Of a stretch of DNA of 8,961 nt, positions 6,979 through 8,961 are shown piece by piece (position 1 is the first letter of the stretch; every line of letters begins with the position of its first letter). The position numbers were made by a program, and so were the translations under genes. The DNA is from an uncultured Oscillospiraceae bacterium (GTDB lineage: Bacteria > Bacillota > Clostridia > Oscillospirales > Acutalibacteraceae), in assembly GCA_900552225.1 (NCBI GenBank), contig URYX01000061.1, forward strand, positions 1 through 8,961, read 5' to 3'. The notes under the pieces were generated by a model. That model was not told the DNA's origin. It saw only the letters and a list, made by a program, of their open reading frames with translations, and did not search any database.

Positions 6979-7005
6979 TTCAAAAACTTCAAAAATTTTC
7001 AAAAA
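6979..7005 (+). repeat. Three phased TTCAAAAA repeats (A-tract/UP-like element) upstream of glnN promoter
   Basis: TTCAAAAA occurs at 6979-6986, 6988-6995 and 6998-7005, i.e. spaced 9 and 10 bp, with A5 tracts on one helical face and ending 5 nt before the -35 at 7011. This is consistent with intrinsic bending and an UP-type element. It also lies about 43-69 bp upstream of the leftward -35. A protein-binding direct repeat is the alternative reading. Confidence 0.5.
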
Positions 7006-7010
7006 GGGGG

Positions 7011-7038
7011 TTGACAAACGAAAAAATCGGAGTATAAT
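7011..7038 (+). promoter_or_regulatory. Sigma-A-type promoter of glnN
   Basis: Consensus -35 TTGACA (7011-7016) and consensus -10 TATAAT (7033-7038), spacer 16 nt. Predicted start near 7044-7046. Both divergent promoters share TTGACAAA at the -35. Confidence 0.85.
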
Positions 7039-7048
7039 ACGTTGCATA

Positions 7049-7080
7049 AAGGCAAAGGCGTCTTAGAGCAATCAAGCTCT
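7049..7080 (+). promoter_or_regulatory. Tandem hexaloop hairpins (ANTAR-type antiterminator) in the glnN leader
   Basis: P1: AAGGC (7049-7053) pairs with GTCTT (7060-7064), including one G-U, closing hexaloop AAAGGC (7054-7059) with the ANTAR pattern A1/G4. P2 follows with no linker: AGAGC (7065-7069) pairs with GCTCT (7076-7080), closing hexaloop AATCAA (7070-7075), which has A1 but C at position 4. P1 uses bases 7054-7062, the 5' arm of the terminator at 7054-7094, so P1 and terminator are mutually exclusive while P2 can exist in both. P1 starts about 3-5 nt after the predicted transcription start. Confidence 0.6.
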
Positions 7081-7094
7081 CGGACGCCTTTTTT
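7054..7094 (+). terminator. Leader intrinsic terminator before glnN
   Basis: AAAGGCGTC (7054-7062) pairs with GACGCCTTT (7083-7091), 9 bp. A small internal loop follows, then the inner stem AGAGC/GCTCT with a 6-nt loop, and TTTTTT (7089-7094) at the 3' side. It sits between promoter and gene, 97 nt before the ATG, so it fits transcription attenuation. Confidence 0.85.
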
Positions 7095-7124
7095 GCATTT
7101 TGCGGCCAAACGGACAGAGCCTGA

Positions 7125-7142
7125 CGGGGCAACGGAGTCCTG
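7125..7142 (+). other. Further hairpin with ANTAR-pattern hexaloop AACGGA in the glnN 5' UTR
   Basis: CGGGGC (7125-7130) pairs with GTCCTG (7137-7142) with two G-U pairs, closing AACGGA (7131-7136), again A1/G4. It lies downstream of the terminator and 50 nt before the glnN start, and no U-tract terminator follows it. It may be an extra regulator contact, a translational element, or chance in a GC-rich leader. Confidence 0.35.
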
Positions 7143-7191
7143 CAGGATCTGTGCGGATTTGCATCGTTTTTGAAAAAGGGAGTGCAGTGGT

Positions 7192-8961
<1,770 letters not shown>

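Noticed and set aside
7111..7123. Possible ACAGAG hexaloop (A1/G4) at 7114-7119 as a first ANTAR hairpin
   Set aside because: Only two consecutive base pairs (G7113-C7120, G7112-C7121) close the loop before mismatches, and the same bases pair better with 7148-7152.
6809..7191. Glutamine riboswitch, T-box or PII-type leader in the divergent intergenic region
   Set aside because: No T-box specifier/antiterminator sequence and no recognisable glutamine aptamer; the structure seen is explained by promoters and the two hexaloop/terminator elements.

Overview
The window is a nitrogen-assimilation locus from a fairly GC-rich member of the Clostridia (Firmicutes). The evidence for the host is AGGAGG-type ribosome binding sites, TTGACA/TATAAT promoters, a split ferredoxin-rich glutamate synthase, a type III glutamine synthetase and a clostridial-style ANTAR regulator. 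Genus cannot be read from the sequence. Long open frames opposite the real genes are a by-product of high GC at third codon positions.

Layout. From about 6808 down to position 1, seven genes run leftward, apparently as one operon: class II glutamine amidotransferase, FMN-type glutamate synthase core with an N-terminal ferredoxin module, a four-cluster [4Fe-4S] protein, an FAD/NAD(P)-dependent oxidoreductase, a GXGXG-domain protein, a short GlnA-like glutamine synthetase, and an ANTAR-domain regulator cut by the window edge. Spacing is -4 to +46 nt, with two ATGA stop/start overlaps. From 7192 to the right edge runs a divergent type III glutamine synthetase (glnN), also cut by the edge.

The 383-bp divergent intergenic region (6809-7191) holds two good sigma-A-type promoters, one per direction. 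Each is followed almost at the predicted +1 by an RNA element that can fold in two ways: a small hairpin with the identical hexaloop AAAGGC (A at position 1, G at position 4, the ANTAR-recognised pattern), or a long terminator-like hairpin that consumes that loop. The last gene of the leftward operon encodes an ANTAR protein, the family that binds such loops to prevent termination. The simplest reading is a self-contained circuit in which the regulator controls read-through into both the glutamate synthase/glnA operon (including itself) and glnN.

Working together: glutamine synthetases (GlnA-like and GlnN) capture ammonium on glutamate. The split GOGAT (amidotransferase, FMN synthase, GXGXG domain) transfers the amide to 2-oxoglutarate. 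The iron-sulfur protein and the FAD oxidoreductase probably supply electrons in place of a classical GltD. The regulator's receiver domain lacks the phospho-acceptor aspartate, so its signal is probably not ordinary phosphorylation.
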